DNA of 41,626 nt from SIG588 sp045599305 (GTDB lineage Bacteria > Bacillota > Clostridia > Oscillospirales > Acutalibacteraceae), in the NCBI GenBank assembly GCA_045599305.1, contig JAZRVU010000013.1, positions 1 to 41,626 of the forward strand, read 5' to 3'. A program made the position numbers and the translations under genes. The notes under the pieces are model-generated. The model did not search any database. It had not been told where the DNA came from and was given only the letters and a program-made list of their open reading frames with translations. Below, piece after piece: positions 33,765 to 41,416 of this stretch. Within the stretch, counting starts at the first letter, position 1; every line of letters begins with the position of its first letter.

Positions 33765-34127
33765 TTACGCCTCAGCCGTCTCAGCGACTTCCGCTTCCGC
33801 CTTCGCGCGGGGAGCGCGGGCGTGGATGGCACCGATCTGCACCTTGGTGTAGGGCTGACGGTGACCCTTGCGGCGCATAACGCCCTTCTTGGGCTTATAG
33901 GTCAGAATGTTGATCTTCTTGCCCTTGCCGTTCTTCAGCACGGTGGCCTCCACGCTGGCGCCCTTGATGTAGGGAGCGCCGACCTTCAGCTCTTTGTCGT
34001 TGTGAAGAGCGACGACCTGGTCGAACTTGACCTCGTCGTTTTCCGCGGCTTCCAGTTTTTCGATGAACACGATGTCACCGGTGTTCACCTTGTACTGCTT
34101 GCCGCCGGTTTCGATAATTGCGTACAT
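33765..34127 (-). CDS. rplU: 50S ribosomal protein L21
   Basis: L21 of 120 residues, beginning MYAIIETGGKQYKVNTGD and containing KGHRQPYTKVQIGAI near the C-terminus. A Glu/Ala-rich tail ends the protein. The ATG at 34127 is preferred to 34178, which lacks homology; the preceding CAGGGAAAT is a weak ribosome binding site. First gene of the rplU-prp-rpmA-obgE-mrnC cluster. Confidence 0.97.
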   Translation of the reverse strand: MYAIIETGGKQYKVNTGDIVFIEKLEAAENDEVKFDQVVALHNDKELKVGAPYIKGASVEATVLKNGKGKKINILTYKPKKGVMRRKGHRQPYTKVQIGAIHARAPRAKAEAEVAETAEA

Positions 34128-34208
34128 AGATTTCCCTGCTTTCTTCAGTCTCGCTGTTGCGGGCGGTGCTGGGCACACTTAATAAGCCCGTTCCATGCGG
34201 CACCTGCC
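34128..34208 (-). promoter_or_regulatory. Possible rplU 5' leader
   Basis: About 80 transcribed bases lie between the promoter and rplU. They contain GGGCTTATT...GCCC-type pairing and the weak ribosome binding site. Firmicutes rplU often has an autoregulatory L21 leader RNA (Rfam L21_leader). I cannot confirm that here from the sequence alone. Confidence 0.3.
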
Positions 34209-34237
34209 AGTATATCACGGAGAAAAGCCGTTGTCAA
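34209..34237 (-). promoter_or_regulatory. Sigma-A promoter of the rplU operon
   Basis: Minus strand: TTGACA (34232-34237), 17-base spacer, TATACT (34209-34214), one base off the consensus. Confidence 0.88.
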
Positions 34238-34257
34238 GCGGTTTTTTCGAAATTTTT

Positions 34258-34303
34258 CAAAAGAAAACGAAACAGGGCAGTCGGCTCTGCGGCCGACTGC
34301 CCT
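34258..34303 (-). terminator. Terminator of the ferredoxin gene
   Basis: 13-bp arms CAGGGCAGTCGGC and complement (34273-34285 with 34291-34303), then T-rich on the minus strand. It precedes the rplU promoter. Confidence 0.85.
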
Positions 34304-34344
34304 GTCGTGCTTGTCTTATTCCGTTTGTATGTTCCCTTATGGGA

Positions 34345-34518
34345 TCATTCGTCGGCAGCGGGAGCGCTCACCGGGCAGGTATCCGCACAGGCACCGCACT
34401 CAATGCAGGTGTCCGCGTCGATTTCGTACTTACCGTCGCCCTCGGAGATCGCGGAAACGGGGCACGCCTCGGCGCAAGCGCCGCAGCTGATGCAAGCATC
34501 ACTGATTTTGTAAGCCAT
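34345..34518 (-). CDS. 2[4Fe-4S] ferredoxin
   Basis: A 57-residue reading frame too short for the usual cutoffs. MAYKISDACISCGACAEACP carries the first C-x2-C-x2-C-x3-CP motif and CIECGACADTCPV the second, the hallmark of bacterial-type two-cluster ferredoxins that shuttle low-potential electrons in anaerobes. AAGGAGGT lies 9 bases before the ATG at 34518 and the frame ends with TGA at 34345-34347. Single gene with its own promoter and terminator, divergent from tRNA-Leu. Confidence 0.97.
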   Translation of the reverse strand: MAYKISDACISCGACAEACPVSAISEGDGKYEIDADTCIECGACADTCPVSAPAADE

Positions 34519-34552
34519 AATGTCAGCACCTCCTTACCATTGGCTGTGTACT

Positions 34553-34580
34553 ATCATATCATATTTGCGGAAAAATGCAA
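34553..34580 (-). promoter_or_regulatory. Promoter of the ferredoxin gene
   Basis: Minus strand: TTGCAT (34575-34580), 16-base spacer, TATGAT (34553-34558). Confidence 0.65.
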
Positions 34581-34652
34581 GGAATTTTTTTGGAAAACGC
34601 AAAATTCTCCCGGATTCACCTTTTTTTCGACCCGCTTTTTCGAAAAAACATC

Positions 34653-34681
34653 TTGCTTTTTTGCGCGGTACAGTATATAAT
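34653..34681 (+). promoter_or_regulatory. Promoter of tRNA-Leu
   Basis: TTGCTT (34653-34658), 17-base spacer, TATAAT (34676-34681); the mature tRNA begins 15 bases further on. Confidence 0.8.
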
Positions 34682-34695
34682 ATGCGTGTTGCCAT

Positions 34696-34782
34696 GCCGG
34701 AATGATGGAATTGGCAGACGTGCGGGACTCAAAATCCCGTGGTGGCAACACCGTGCGGGTTCGACCCCCGCTTCCGGCACCA
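34696..34782 (+). tRNA. tRNA-Leu (CAA anticodon)
   Basis: 87 bases with acceptor GCCGGAA/TTCCGGC, discriminator A and encoded CCA. The anticodon stem-loop GGGA-CTCAAAA-TCCC gives anticodon CAA. The long variable arm and the TTCGA of the T arm are present. It has a promoter upstream and a terminator directly downstream. Confidence 0.95.
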
Positions 34783-34783
34783 A
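34761..34783 (+). repeat. tRNA-Leu 3' end, copy 1 of a 23-bp direct repeat
   Basis: TCGACCCCCGCTTCCGGCAC plus CAA, identical to 34932-34954 at a distance of 171 bases. It includes the T-arm end, acceptor strand and CCA, the part of tRNA genes commonly used as an attachment site. Confidence 0.9.
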
Positions 34784-34821
34784 AACAGCCGTACCCCACC
34801 GGGGTGCGGCTGTTTTTTTGT
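34784..34821 (+). terminator. Terminator after tRNA-Leu
   Basis: Arms around ACAGCCG...CGGCTGT with CCCC/GGGG pairing, then a run of T. Confidence 0.88.
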
Positions 34822-34828
34822 GTCTGCG

Positions 34829-34929
34829 GTGGGAGAACCCGCCTAATGTTTTTCGGCAAAATCACGTCCGTTTCGTGATGCCACGCCGCCCCCGAAAAAC
34901 ATTTCGGAGAAACGGCCTGCCGTTTCTCC
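34829..34929. repeat. Nested hairpins between the two tRNA 3'-end copies
   Basis: An outer dyad of 12-bp arms (34845-34856 with 34892-34903) encloses an inner 6-bp hairpin (34861-34866 with 34874-34879). A separate perfect 11-bp hairpin follows (34906-34916 with 34919-34929), and a weaker one lies at 34829-34842. No gene is readable here. Confidence 0.75.
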
Positions 34930-34931
34930 AC

Positions 34932-34954
34932 TCGACCCCCGCTTCCGGCACCAA
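34932..34954 (+). repeat. tRNA-Leu 3' end, copy 2 of a 23-bp direct repeat
   Basis: Identical to 34761-34783 but without any upstream tRNA sequence. It is followed at once by another strong terminator, so it mimics a tRNA end without the tRNA. Confidence 0.9.
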
Positions 34955-34955
34955 C

Positions 34956-34993
34956 AAAAAGCGGCAAAATTCTGTTGAATTTTGCCGCTTTTT
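34956..34993. terminator. Bidirectional terminator after the second tRNA 3'-end copy
   Basis: Perfect 17-bp stem (34956-34972 with 34977-34993), A-rich on the left and T-rich on the right. Confidence 0.9.
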
Positions 34994-35192
34994 GAATGAA
35001 GTCGCCCCGTTGGGACTAATGAAAAATGAAGACGCATGCACTTGCAAAGCAAGTGCGCTAATGAAGAAATTGAAATGAGAGAATAAGAGAAAGCGGGCGA
35101 CTTCGCTTCATTAGGTGCGAAGCACCGTCTTCATGGCGGCAACGCCGCCGCTTCATGTTTGCGGCGCATTTATGCGCACGCAAACGCTTCAT
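34994..35192. repeat. Hairpin array punctuated by ATGAAG / CTTCAT hexamers
   Basis: No gene is seen in this stretch. ATGAAG occurs at 34996, 35026 and 35061, then its reverse complement CTTCAT at 35106, 35129, 35151 and 35187. Between them lie short perfect hairpins, three with 3-base loops: 35038-35056 (8-bp arms), 35114-35126 (5-bp arms), 35135-35149 (6-bp arms), and the longer 35157-35185 (nested arms). The two hexamer orientations face each other. Confidence 0.75.
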
Positions 35193-35221
35193 TCAATTGT
35201 GCTATTTCGTAGTAAAAGCAC

Positions 35222-35254
35222 AAAAAGGCACCTGCAGTAGCGGGTGCCTTTTTC
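35222..35254. terminator. Bidirectional terminator ahead of the deacetylase 3' end
   Basis: 11-bp arms AAAAAGGCACC and complement (35222-35232 with 35243-35253). It can serve the minus-strand deacetylase gene, whose stop lies about 70 bases away. Confidence 0.8.
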
Positions 35255-35325
35255 ATGTCCGCAGAGTAAAACCGGGCGGTCACGGGGTTTCCGTGTCCGG
35301 CCGGCTGCATTTAATGGAAAGAAAA

Positions 35326-36825
35326 TCACGCTTTCGGAAACTCGGCAATCTTTTTAGCATAGAGTTGCAGGATCAGCCGCGCGTCGGTGGAATCGACCTT
35401 GCCGTCGGCATTGACATCCGCCGCGGCGGTGTTCAGGTCGCTCTCGCCGATCTTCTTCGCGTAATACTGCAGGATGGGACGCGCATCGGTGGAGGCGATC
35501 TTCTCGTCGCCGTTCACGTCGCCGTAAAGGTGGAGCTCGGCATTTTGGACGGTATCGCCGTTTACAATTACGGGGTATTCACAGGTGGCGTGTTTTGCTT
35601 TGGAAACGCGCATCGTATAGGCTCCCGCTAACACATCGGCAATCGCAAAATCCTGTGTGATCTTTCCGGTCCCGCTTGCTGCCGCAATGGTAGTTGAATA
35701 CTTCACAATACCGTCTTGAGTGAGCGACACGGTCGTTGTGTCATCAGGATTAAAACTTGTAATCTGTCCGCTGACCGTCGCGCTGACTGCGGGATCTGTA
35801 AGGACAATATCTCCACCGTTGGGAACCGCACTGAAATATACCATTCCGCCTCTGACCTCAGAATCAACTGGCGCTTTGTTTTGCGTAACATTTGCCCCGG
35901 ACCAACCTGACGGAAGCGGCACACGCACAGAAAGAGGATATTGGTACTTACATACATTGTCGGCAATGGAATGCGTCAATGTGTAAGCTGCACTGCTGCT
36001 GTCGCTGTACTTGATGGCTAATGTCGACGCGTCCCTTTCTTTCACATACATTGCCGCATTACACATGGATGTGACCCAAATTCTATTTTGGTGTGCCCAG
36101 GCAAGCGCGTCCTTAATGGCTTCAAAATCTGTCGGGGAATAGGTGGCATTACCGTTCGTCTTTCCGGCCAATCCGTGGGTTAAAAATGTTACCCAACCGC
36201 CGATATGGATAGCTGCCTGCATTTTTGCCGTGAAATCGTTGGTGGTTTCGACACTGCCTTCACTTCCTGTCATAAAGGAAGGGACCCTGCACCAATCTGT
36301 AGGTCCGTGAACACCCATGATATCCTCAACGCCTGCCCAGGAGCCCTGACCGATACGGCCGGCAATATAATTTTGAGTTACCGCAGAAACATTAGGCACA
36401 TTACAGTTCGGATAAGCAACGGTTAAACAGGATTTTCCGATATTCTCTTCGATATTCCTTTTAGAAGATGCTTCTTCACCGGACATATTTTGACTGTGTG
36501 TATCACTATGGCTTCCGATTTCATGACCATTTGCGGCCAAGCCGGCAAAGCCGGTCCAATTCGGCTTCCAACTTGTAACCAGATAGAAAGTTGCCTTGTA
36601 ACCGTAGGCATCAAAAGCCGGGGCAACATCGGTAATATGACACGGTGCACCATCATCGAATGTAAAAGTTGCCGCTGCGGTGCACCAGCCTTCCCAAGTG
36701 GCAATTTCCGGTTGATAGAGTCCGGAAGTTGCATTGGCGCTTAAAACGGATACCGATGCAATGAAAAGGCTTAATACTGCAACCATTGATAAAATTTTCA
36801 GAAAGCCTTTTTTCGTCTTAAACAT
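35326..36825 (-). CDS. Secreted polysaccharide deacetylase (CE4) with C-terminal type I dockerin
   Basis: The 499-residue protein has a signal peptide (cut near residue 32). The NodB/CE4 domain covers about 45-270, with TFDDG (catalytic Asp57, metal Asp58) and HSDTH (His106, His110). The usual R-x-P motif is changed to VAYPNC, so activity or specificity may be unusual. A linker and beta-rich region lead to a dockerin of about 65 residues (434-499) with two calcium repeats, DVNGDEKIASTDARPILQYY and DVNADGKVDSTDARLILQLY. The catalytic half is less GC-rich than the dockerin part. Likely acts on acetylated xylan, chitin or peptidoglycan while docked on a scaffoldin; no cohesin is in the window. 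Confidence 0.9.
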   Translation of the reverse strand: MFKTKKGFLKILSMVAVLSLFIASVSVLSANATSGLYQPEIATWEGWCTAAATFTFDDGAPCHITDVAPAFDAYGYKATFYLVTSWKPNWTGFAGLAANGHEIGSHSDTHSQNMSGEEASSKRNIEENIGKSCLTVAYPNCNVPNVSAVTQNYIAGRIGQGSWAGVEDIMGVHGPTDWCRVPSFMTGSEGSVETTNDFTAKMQAAIHIGGWVTFLTHGLAGKTNGNATYSPTDFEAIKDALAWAHQNRIWVTSMCNAAMYVKERDASTLAIKYSDSSSAAYTLTHSIADNVCKYQYPLSVRVPLPSGWSGANVTQNKAPVDSEVRGGMVYFSAVPNGGDIVLTDPAVSATVSGQITSFNPDDTTTVSLTQDGIVKYSTTIAAASGTGKITQDFAIADVLAGAYTMRVSKAKHATCEYPVIVNGDTVQNAELHLYGDVNGDEKIASTDARPILQYYAKKIGESDLNTAAADVNADGKVDSTDARLILQLYAKKIAEFPKA

Positions 36826-36910
36826 AACAGCACCCCCAAAAATGATATTTCATAAAACTTTTTCTCTTATGTCAACTGCCACAAGGGCGATCTGAAACCG
36901 AACAGTTTTC

Positions 36911-36936
36911 TGCAGCATAATCCTCATTATGCTGCA
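36911..36936. repeat. Perfect inverted repeat in the deacetylase leader
   Basis: TGCAGCATAA ... TTATGCTGCA with a 6-base loop. The gap 36826-37185 otherwise holds only the promoter and terminator listed here. It could be an operator or an RNA hairpin. Confidence 0.6.
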
Positions 36937-36980
36937 TATCCTATCTTAACAATACGACCAGGGTACAAATATACATAAAT

Positions 36981-37009
36981 ATCATAGCATAACAAACGCA
37001 AAAAATCAA
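36981..37009 (-). promoter_or_regulatory. Promoter of the deacetylase gene
   Basis: Minus strand: TTGATT (37004-37009), 17-base spacer, TATGAT (36981-36986), which leaves a long leader (about 150 bases) containing the inverted repeat. Confidence 0.55.
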
Positions 37010-37082
37010 GCGGTTTGCTCAAAAAACACGAAAATCCGAGGATCTGTCTCATTTGGACGGAACGGTGTCCCCGCGAAAGCGG

Positions 37083-37130
37083 CGCAAAACAAAGGAAAGC
37101 GGTGCGATCCATACGGATCGCACCGCTTTC
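37083..37130 (-). terminator. Terminator of the beta-helix dockerin gene
   Basis: 16-bp arms (37095-37110 with 37115-37130) and a T-rich tail on the minus strand. Confidence 0.8.
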
Positions 37131-37185
37131 TGCATAGGACAGTTCTTCAGAGCGCCGCCGTATGGACGCAGTCTCCGAAAAGAAA

Positions 37186-40100
37186 TTAAAACTCACTGAT
37201 CTTCTTCGCGTAAAGTTGCAGAATGAGGCGCGCGTCGGTGGAGTCGACCTTGCCGTCGGCGTTCACATCCGCCACGGCGGTGTTCAGATCGCTCTCGCCG
37301 ATCTTCTTCGCGTAATACTGCAGAATGAGACGCGCATCGGTGGAGTCGATCTTCTCGTCGCCGTTCACGTCACCGAGGGTACCGGCGGCGGCTCTCTGCG
37401 CGGCAAACATATAGTCGCACTTCACGATGGTGCGGGCAGCATCCTCCTCGTCGGCCGGGGTATCGGCCAGCGCGTTGAGGGAGACCTGCTTGAGATACAT
37501 CCGCTCATCCTGGAACTCCTCCGGGAAATCGAGCACGGCGCTCTCGGCCAGTTCGTTGTATTCGTCGTCCATCAGCACGACACGGCAGGTCTTGTGCGCG
37601 CCGTCGCGGAAATCCAGTTCCAGCGCCACGCGATACCACTCGTCGGTCTCGAATTCGGCGATCTGGGTACCGTCCGTCATGACCTTGCCGTCTTCGGTGA
37701 AGGTGAGCGGCACGAACGAATCGTTATCGTTATCATAGAGCATGAGCATCACGCGGGTGCCGCCGTTCTTGTGGAACATGGCCATGTTCAGGCGGGTCTC
37801 GAGGTGATAGAGAGCGTCCTCGCCGCACTTGAGCGACAGATTGGCGTTGGCGATGCCCACACCGGTGTTGGTGCCCATGTTCAGCGTGGCCATACCGCTC
37901 TTGAAGGAGACGGTGGCATTCCCGCCGACGATCCCCTTGAAGGAGATCTTGTCGGAATCGGAGAAAGCGTCGGTGAAGCGGAGAATGTCGCCTTCGGCGA
38001 ACTGCGCATTGGTGGGCGCATCCCAAAATTCCACCCGAACTGCCACATTGTCGAACCGACCGGCCTCGGCCGCATCCGCCAGATCGACGTAGGCCACGCC
38101 GCCGTTGACGAAGACCTTGTCCGCACCGTCGCTGGCCAGCGTGGTGACCGCCGTTTTGAAGAAGGCGTTGACCATATTGAGGACGCCCTCGCCGGTGATG
38201 TTGGCGACCTGCACGCTGCTGATATAGGGGTGGCAGGCCATGCCGTAGAGGTTCAGCGTGCCGTTTTCGACCCGGAACTGCTGGGTGCAGTTGGCCCACA
38301 CGATGCTGGAGACCATGTCGACCTTGCCGGTGTAATCGGCGCCCAGATGCACGCCGTACATGGGATACTGCAGCGTGTCGCCGATCTGGTTGAAGGTGGT
38401 GAGCTGGGTGTTGACAAAGCGGATATCCTCCGCCGCCAGCACGTCGATGTCGATGGTGCTGTAGTCCACACCGTGGCCGACGACCTTCGCCGAAGCGGCA
38501 CCGGTCTCCTCCGCCACGAAGCGCAGGCCGGCATAGCCGGAATAGTTGAAGTTGTTATAGAGCAGTTCGTTTTCCACATCGCCGACAAGGCAGACGACCA
38601 TGTCATCGTGGTTGTTGAACTGTGCCTGCATGATATCCTCAAAGGCGCTCTGCTCCATGGGCAGGCTGTTCCAGCCGTAGAGCGACTCCTGCAGCACGGT
38701 GATGTAGTTGAACTGATAGTTGCGGATGATGCCGTTTTCGGCGCCCTTGCCCACCTTCAGCTCGTTGTGGAAGCAGACACCGGAGAGATAATCGACATAG
38801 TGGTTATCGCAGCGGTAGGTCATGAGGTCGAGGCCGTCCCAGCCGTTGCGCAGCGCGACGTTGATGACATAGATGTCCGCACCGCGGCCCTGCATGGCAT
38901 AGGGATAGGGCGTGAACGAATGATCCTTGGTGAAGGCCGCGTTGTGATACTGCTCGGGATAGTTGAAGACGAGGCCGCGGATACCGCTCTTCGCTTCAAG
39001 GATGACGGAGGGATCGCCGTCGGCCGGTGCGCAGACATCCAGCACCGTGCCGGCGTTATAGGGCAGACGGCCGATATCGCAGGCGCCGCGCAGTTCCACG
39101 CCGGAGGGCACCGTGACCGAGCCGTTCAGCCGGTAGTGGCCGGCGGGCAGATAGAGGACACCGCCGTCCTTTGCCATGGCGGTGAGAGCCGCCTGCAGAT
39201 CCGCCGTCACATCGGTGCCGTCGGTCTTGAGCGAGGCGACCACCACATGAGAGGCGTTCGCCGGCTTGTGGCCGACCGCCTTTGCCTCCTCGGGGGTGAT
39301 GCGGGGGATATCCGGCACCTCGGCCGCGGCATCGTCGATGACTGTCGGGCACAGGCCGTAGTTATCGATCGTGATCGGTGCGCCGGTCTGATCGGCGTTG
39401 CCCACGAAGGAGCCGCCCAGCGCGCCGTAATCCAGCGTGACCTGCGGTGCCGCCGTCCCGAACACGTTGTTGGTCATGGTGCACCAGCCGTCCTCCATGA
39501 TGACATCGCCGGAATGGATGGTGGTGGACATGAGCATCAGGGTGGTCTTCTGCTGGATGCGGATAGCCGCGTTGGTCGCGGTGATCTCTACATCGGTGAC
39601 GTTCAGTTCGGAATTGGTGTAAAGGATCTGCTTGCCGTCGGGGTTATTCAGCGGGGTGCCCACCCAGATGCCGTTTTCGCAGTTGCGGATGACGGAGGAG
39701 GTGAGCATCTCACCGAACTCCGAGATACCGGCGGCGAACAGGCCGGTCTGGCAATCCTCCAGCAGGAGGTTCAGGCACTGGCCGTTGGGATAGCGGTCGG
39801 TGGTGATCTCGGACAGGGTGAACATCACGCCGGCCTGATACCCCTTCACGGTGCAGCAGGTGATATACGACCAGTCGATGCGGCGCAGCACGATGCCGGC
39901 GGCATTATAGTAAAGCCAGTTCTTCAGCGCGTCCAGATCCTCGCCGGCCGGCGCGCCGGAAAGCCCGGACTGTGCCCAGTAGTCGGCGGAGAAATTCACG
40001 TTCTCCACGCGCATGATATCGCCCACGCCGTCGAGATTCAGGCCGACGGAAAGGGGCGTGCCGTAGATGTTCGCCACGTTCGGGCAGGCAATGGAGGTGC

Positions 40101-41253
40101 CGCCCGCCACCGTGACGATGCCCTTGTAGGAATTGATGAGGGTGATGTTTTCCGCATGGGTGGAGGTATTGAGCTGCACGGTGGCCGGATACTTGACGGG
40201 GTTTTTGAAATCCGTCTGCTCCGGATACCAGAAGGTCAGCCCGCGGATGAGGCTGTCGCGGCTCATGGTGACGAAGGCGTTGCCCTTATCGTCACCGGCG
40301 CCGCAGTCCGCGTGCACCTTCAGCACGGTGCCGCCCGCCTTCATGTTCTGCTCGGGGCTGTACCATTCGCCGTAAAGCGAGGTGCCGGTGGGCACGATGA
40401 TGTCGCTGTAGCAGTCATATTCGCCCGCGGGGAGGAACAGCGCGCCGCCGCCCACGGCGGAGAGGCCGTCCAGCAGACTGTTGATGACCAGCGCCCAGTC
40501 AGTCACCTTCAGGCTGTGCGCCTTCACATACTCGGCCGCGTTGTAGCCGGCCACGATGACGTCATCGTCCACATAGCCGTCCGCGATCACCATATACTGC
40601 CAGTCGGGAGCCTCGGGCGAGAAGGTGCCGTCACCGATAGGGTCATCTGTCAGCGAGGGAGCCGCCACGGTGAGGTTGACGAACCGTACGTTGCAGATCT
40701 TCACGGTGCAGGACTGCCCCACGTAGGCATCCAGTTTGTTCATATACAGACGCATGAAATTGATGTTCTTGGGGTTCAGCTTATTGGAGCCGTCATACGG
40801 GCAGTCCCACCCCATATCGGCCAGGTCGATGACGCAGCGGGTCCAGCTGTCCTTCGCCCATTTGACCACATCACCGACGGCGTTGTTCTTTTCCTGGATA
40901 TCGCACACGCCGCTGGAGGTGATCTCCAGCTGGCCGCCGTTCTTTTTGCCCAAAATGGCGCTGACCAGTTCCTCGTCACCCGAGATGAACAGGTCCATGG
41001 AAAGGCCGATCTTGCCCCGCGACACGGTGGTGCCGTTTTCGGGGTAGCCGTAAGGCGTCAGATCGATCGGATCGAATTTGACGGCGTTGTTGAGAAAATC
41101 GCCGCCACCCACGGTACGCTTGCCGGAGACTTTGAAGGGGATCTCGGCGATCACATATTCGCCCCCCGCCGAAGCCGCCGGTGCCGCCATCCCCAATACG
41201 GGGAGCAGCAGACAAATGCACAAAAGCACGCTGAGAAACTGTTTGACCTTCAT
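37186..41253 (-). CDS. Large secreted pectate-lyase-like/GH55-like beta-helix protein with C-terminal dockerin
   Basis: The ATG at 41253 starts a signal peptide (MKVKQFLSVLLCICLLLPVL) behind GGAAGGA; an upstream extension to 41409 lacks homology. About 1355 residues. After an N-terminal beta-sandwich come two copies of a pectate-lyase-superfamily start: ALFLPAGEYDCYSDIIVPTG and VLYLPAGHYRLNGSVTVPSG. Each leads into beta-helix coils (NITLINSYKG, CCTVKGYQAGVMF; INVALRNGWDGLDLMTYRCD). A LamG-like sandwich and a two-repeat dockerin (DVNGDEKIDSTDARLILQYY, DVNADGKVDSTDARLILQLY) close it. The architecture resembles GH55 exo-beta-1,3-glucanases with two helices. Substrate unknown, likely a plant or fungal wall glycan. 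Confidence 0.88.
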   Translation of the reverse strand: MKVKQFLSVLLCICLLLPVLGMAAPAASAGGEYVIAEIPFKVSGKRTVGGGDFLNNAVKFDPIDLTPYGYPENGTTVSRGKIGLSMDLFISGDEELVSAILGKKNGGQLEITSSGVCDIQEKNNAVGDVVKWAKDSWTRCVIDLADMGWDCPYDGSNKLNPKNINFMRLYMNKLDAYVGQSCTVKICNVRFVNLTVAAPSLTDDPIGDGTFSPEAPDWQYMVIADGYVDDDVIVAGYNAAEYVKAHSLKVTDWALVINSLLDGLSAVGGGALFLPAGEYDCYSDIIVPTGTSLYGEWYSPEQNMKAGGTVLKVHADCGAGDDKGNAFVTMSRDSLIRGLTFWYPEQTDFKNPVKYPATVQLNTSTHAENITLINSYKGIVTVAGGTSIACPNVANIYGTPLSVGLNLDGVGDIMRVENVNFSADYWAQSGLSGAPAGEDLDALKNWLYYNAAGIVLRRIDWSYITCCTVKGYQAGVMFTLSEITTDRYPNGQCLNLLLEDCQTGLFAAGISEFGEMLTSSVIRNCENGIWVGTPLNNPDGKQILYTNSELNVTDVEITATNAAIRIQQKTTLMLMSTTIHSGDVIMEDGWCTMTNNVFGTAAPQVTLDYGALGGSFVGNADQTGAPITIDNYGLCPTVIDDAAAEVPDIPRITPEEAKAVGHKPANASHVVVASLKTDGTDVTADLQAALTAMAKDGGVLYLPAGHYRLNGSVTVPSGVELRGACDIGRLPYNAGTVLDVCAPADGDPSVILEAKSGIRGLVFNYPEQYHNAAFTKDHSFTPYPYAMQGRGADIYVINVALRNGWDGLDLMTYRCDNHYVDYLSGVCFHNELKVGKGAENGIIRNYQFNYITVLQESLYGWNSLPMEQSAFEDIMQAQFNNHDDMVVCLVGDVENELLYNNFNYSGYAGLRFVAEETGAASAKVVGHGVDYSTIDIDVLAAEDIRFVNTQLTTFNQIGDTLQYPMYGVHLGADYTGKVDMVSSIVWANCTQQFRVENGTLNLYGMACHPYISSVQVANITGEGVLNMVNAFFKTAVTTLASDGADKVFVNGGVAYVDLADAAEAGRFDNVAVRVEFWDAPTNAQFAEGDILRFTDAFSDSDKISFKGIVGGNATVSFKSGMATLNMGTNTGVGIANANLSLKCGEDALYHLETRLNMAMFHKNGGTRVMLMLYDNDNDSFVPLTFTEDGKVMTDGTQIAEFETDEWYRVALELDFRDGAHKTCRVVLMDDEYNELAESAVLDFPEEFQDERMYLKQVSLNALADTPADEEDAARTIVKCDYMFAAQRAAAGTLGDVNGDEKIDSTDARLILQYYAKKIGESDLNTAVADVNADGKVDSTDARLILQLYAKKISEF

Positions 41254-41289
41254 ACGATCATTCCTTCCGCTGAAAAATGAGAACATCCC

Positions 41290-41325
41290 GTATAATAAAA
41301 TATCATCTTCCGTGTCAAGTGTCAA
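41290..41325 (-). promoter_or_regulatory. Promoter of the beta-helix dockerin gene, with tandem -35 boxes
   Basis: Minus strand: two overlapping-register TTGACA boxes, at 41320-41325 and 41313-41318. With 17-base spacers they pair with TATTTT (41297-41302) and TTATAC (41290-41295) respectively. Confidence 0.6.
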
Positions 41326-41375
41326 TCTCTTCGGCATCGGCGTATTCACTGAAAATCGCAACCGGTTTTTGTGCA

Positions 41376-41416
41376 AAAAAATGCCGTCCGCTTTTAAAAC
41401 GGACGGCATTTTTTAT
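41376..41416 (-). terminator. Terminator of the partial HTH gene
   Basis: 15-bp arms (41376-41390 with 41400-41414) followed on the minus strand by T residues; the stop codon lies inside the stem. Confidence 0.88.

Noticed and set aside
34994..35192. Possible CRISPR array
   Set aside because: The repeated unit is a 6-base hexamer in two orientations with short hairpins of variable length, not regular repeats with unique spacers, and no cas gene is near.
37162..41280. Plus-strand open frame of 1372 codons opposite the beta-helix gene
   Set aside because: It is antisense to a gene with signal peptide and dockerin, has no recognisable domain, and is explained by GC-rich codon bias leaving the opposite frame open.
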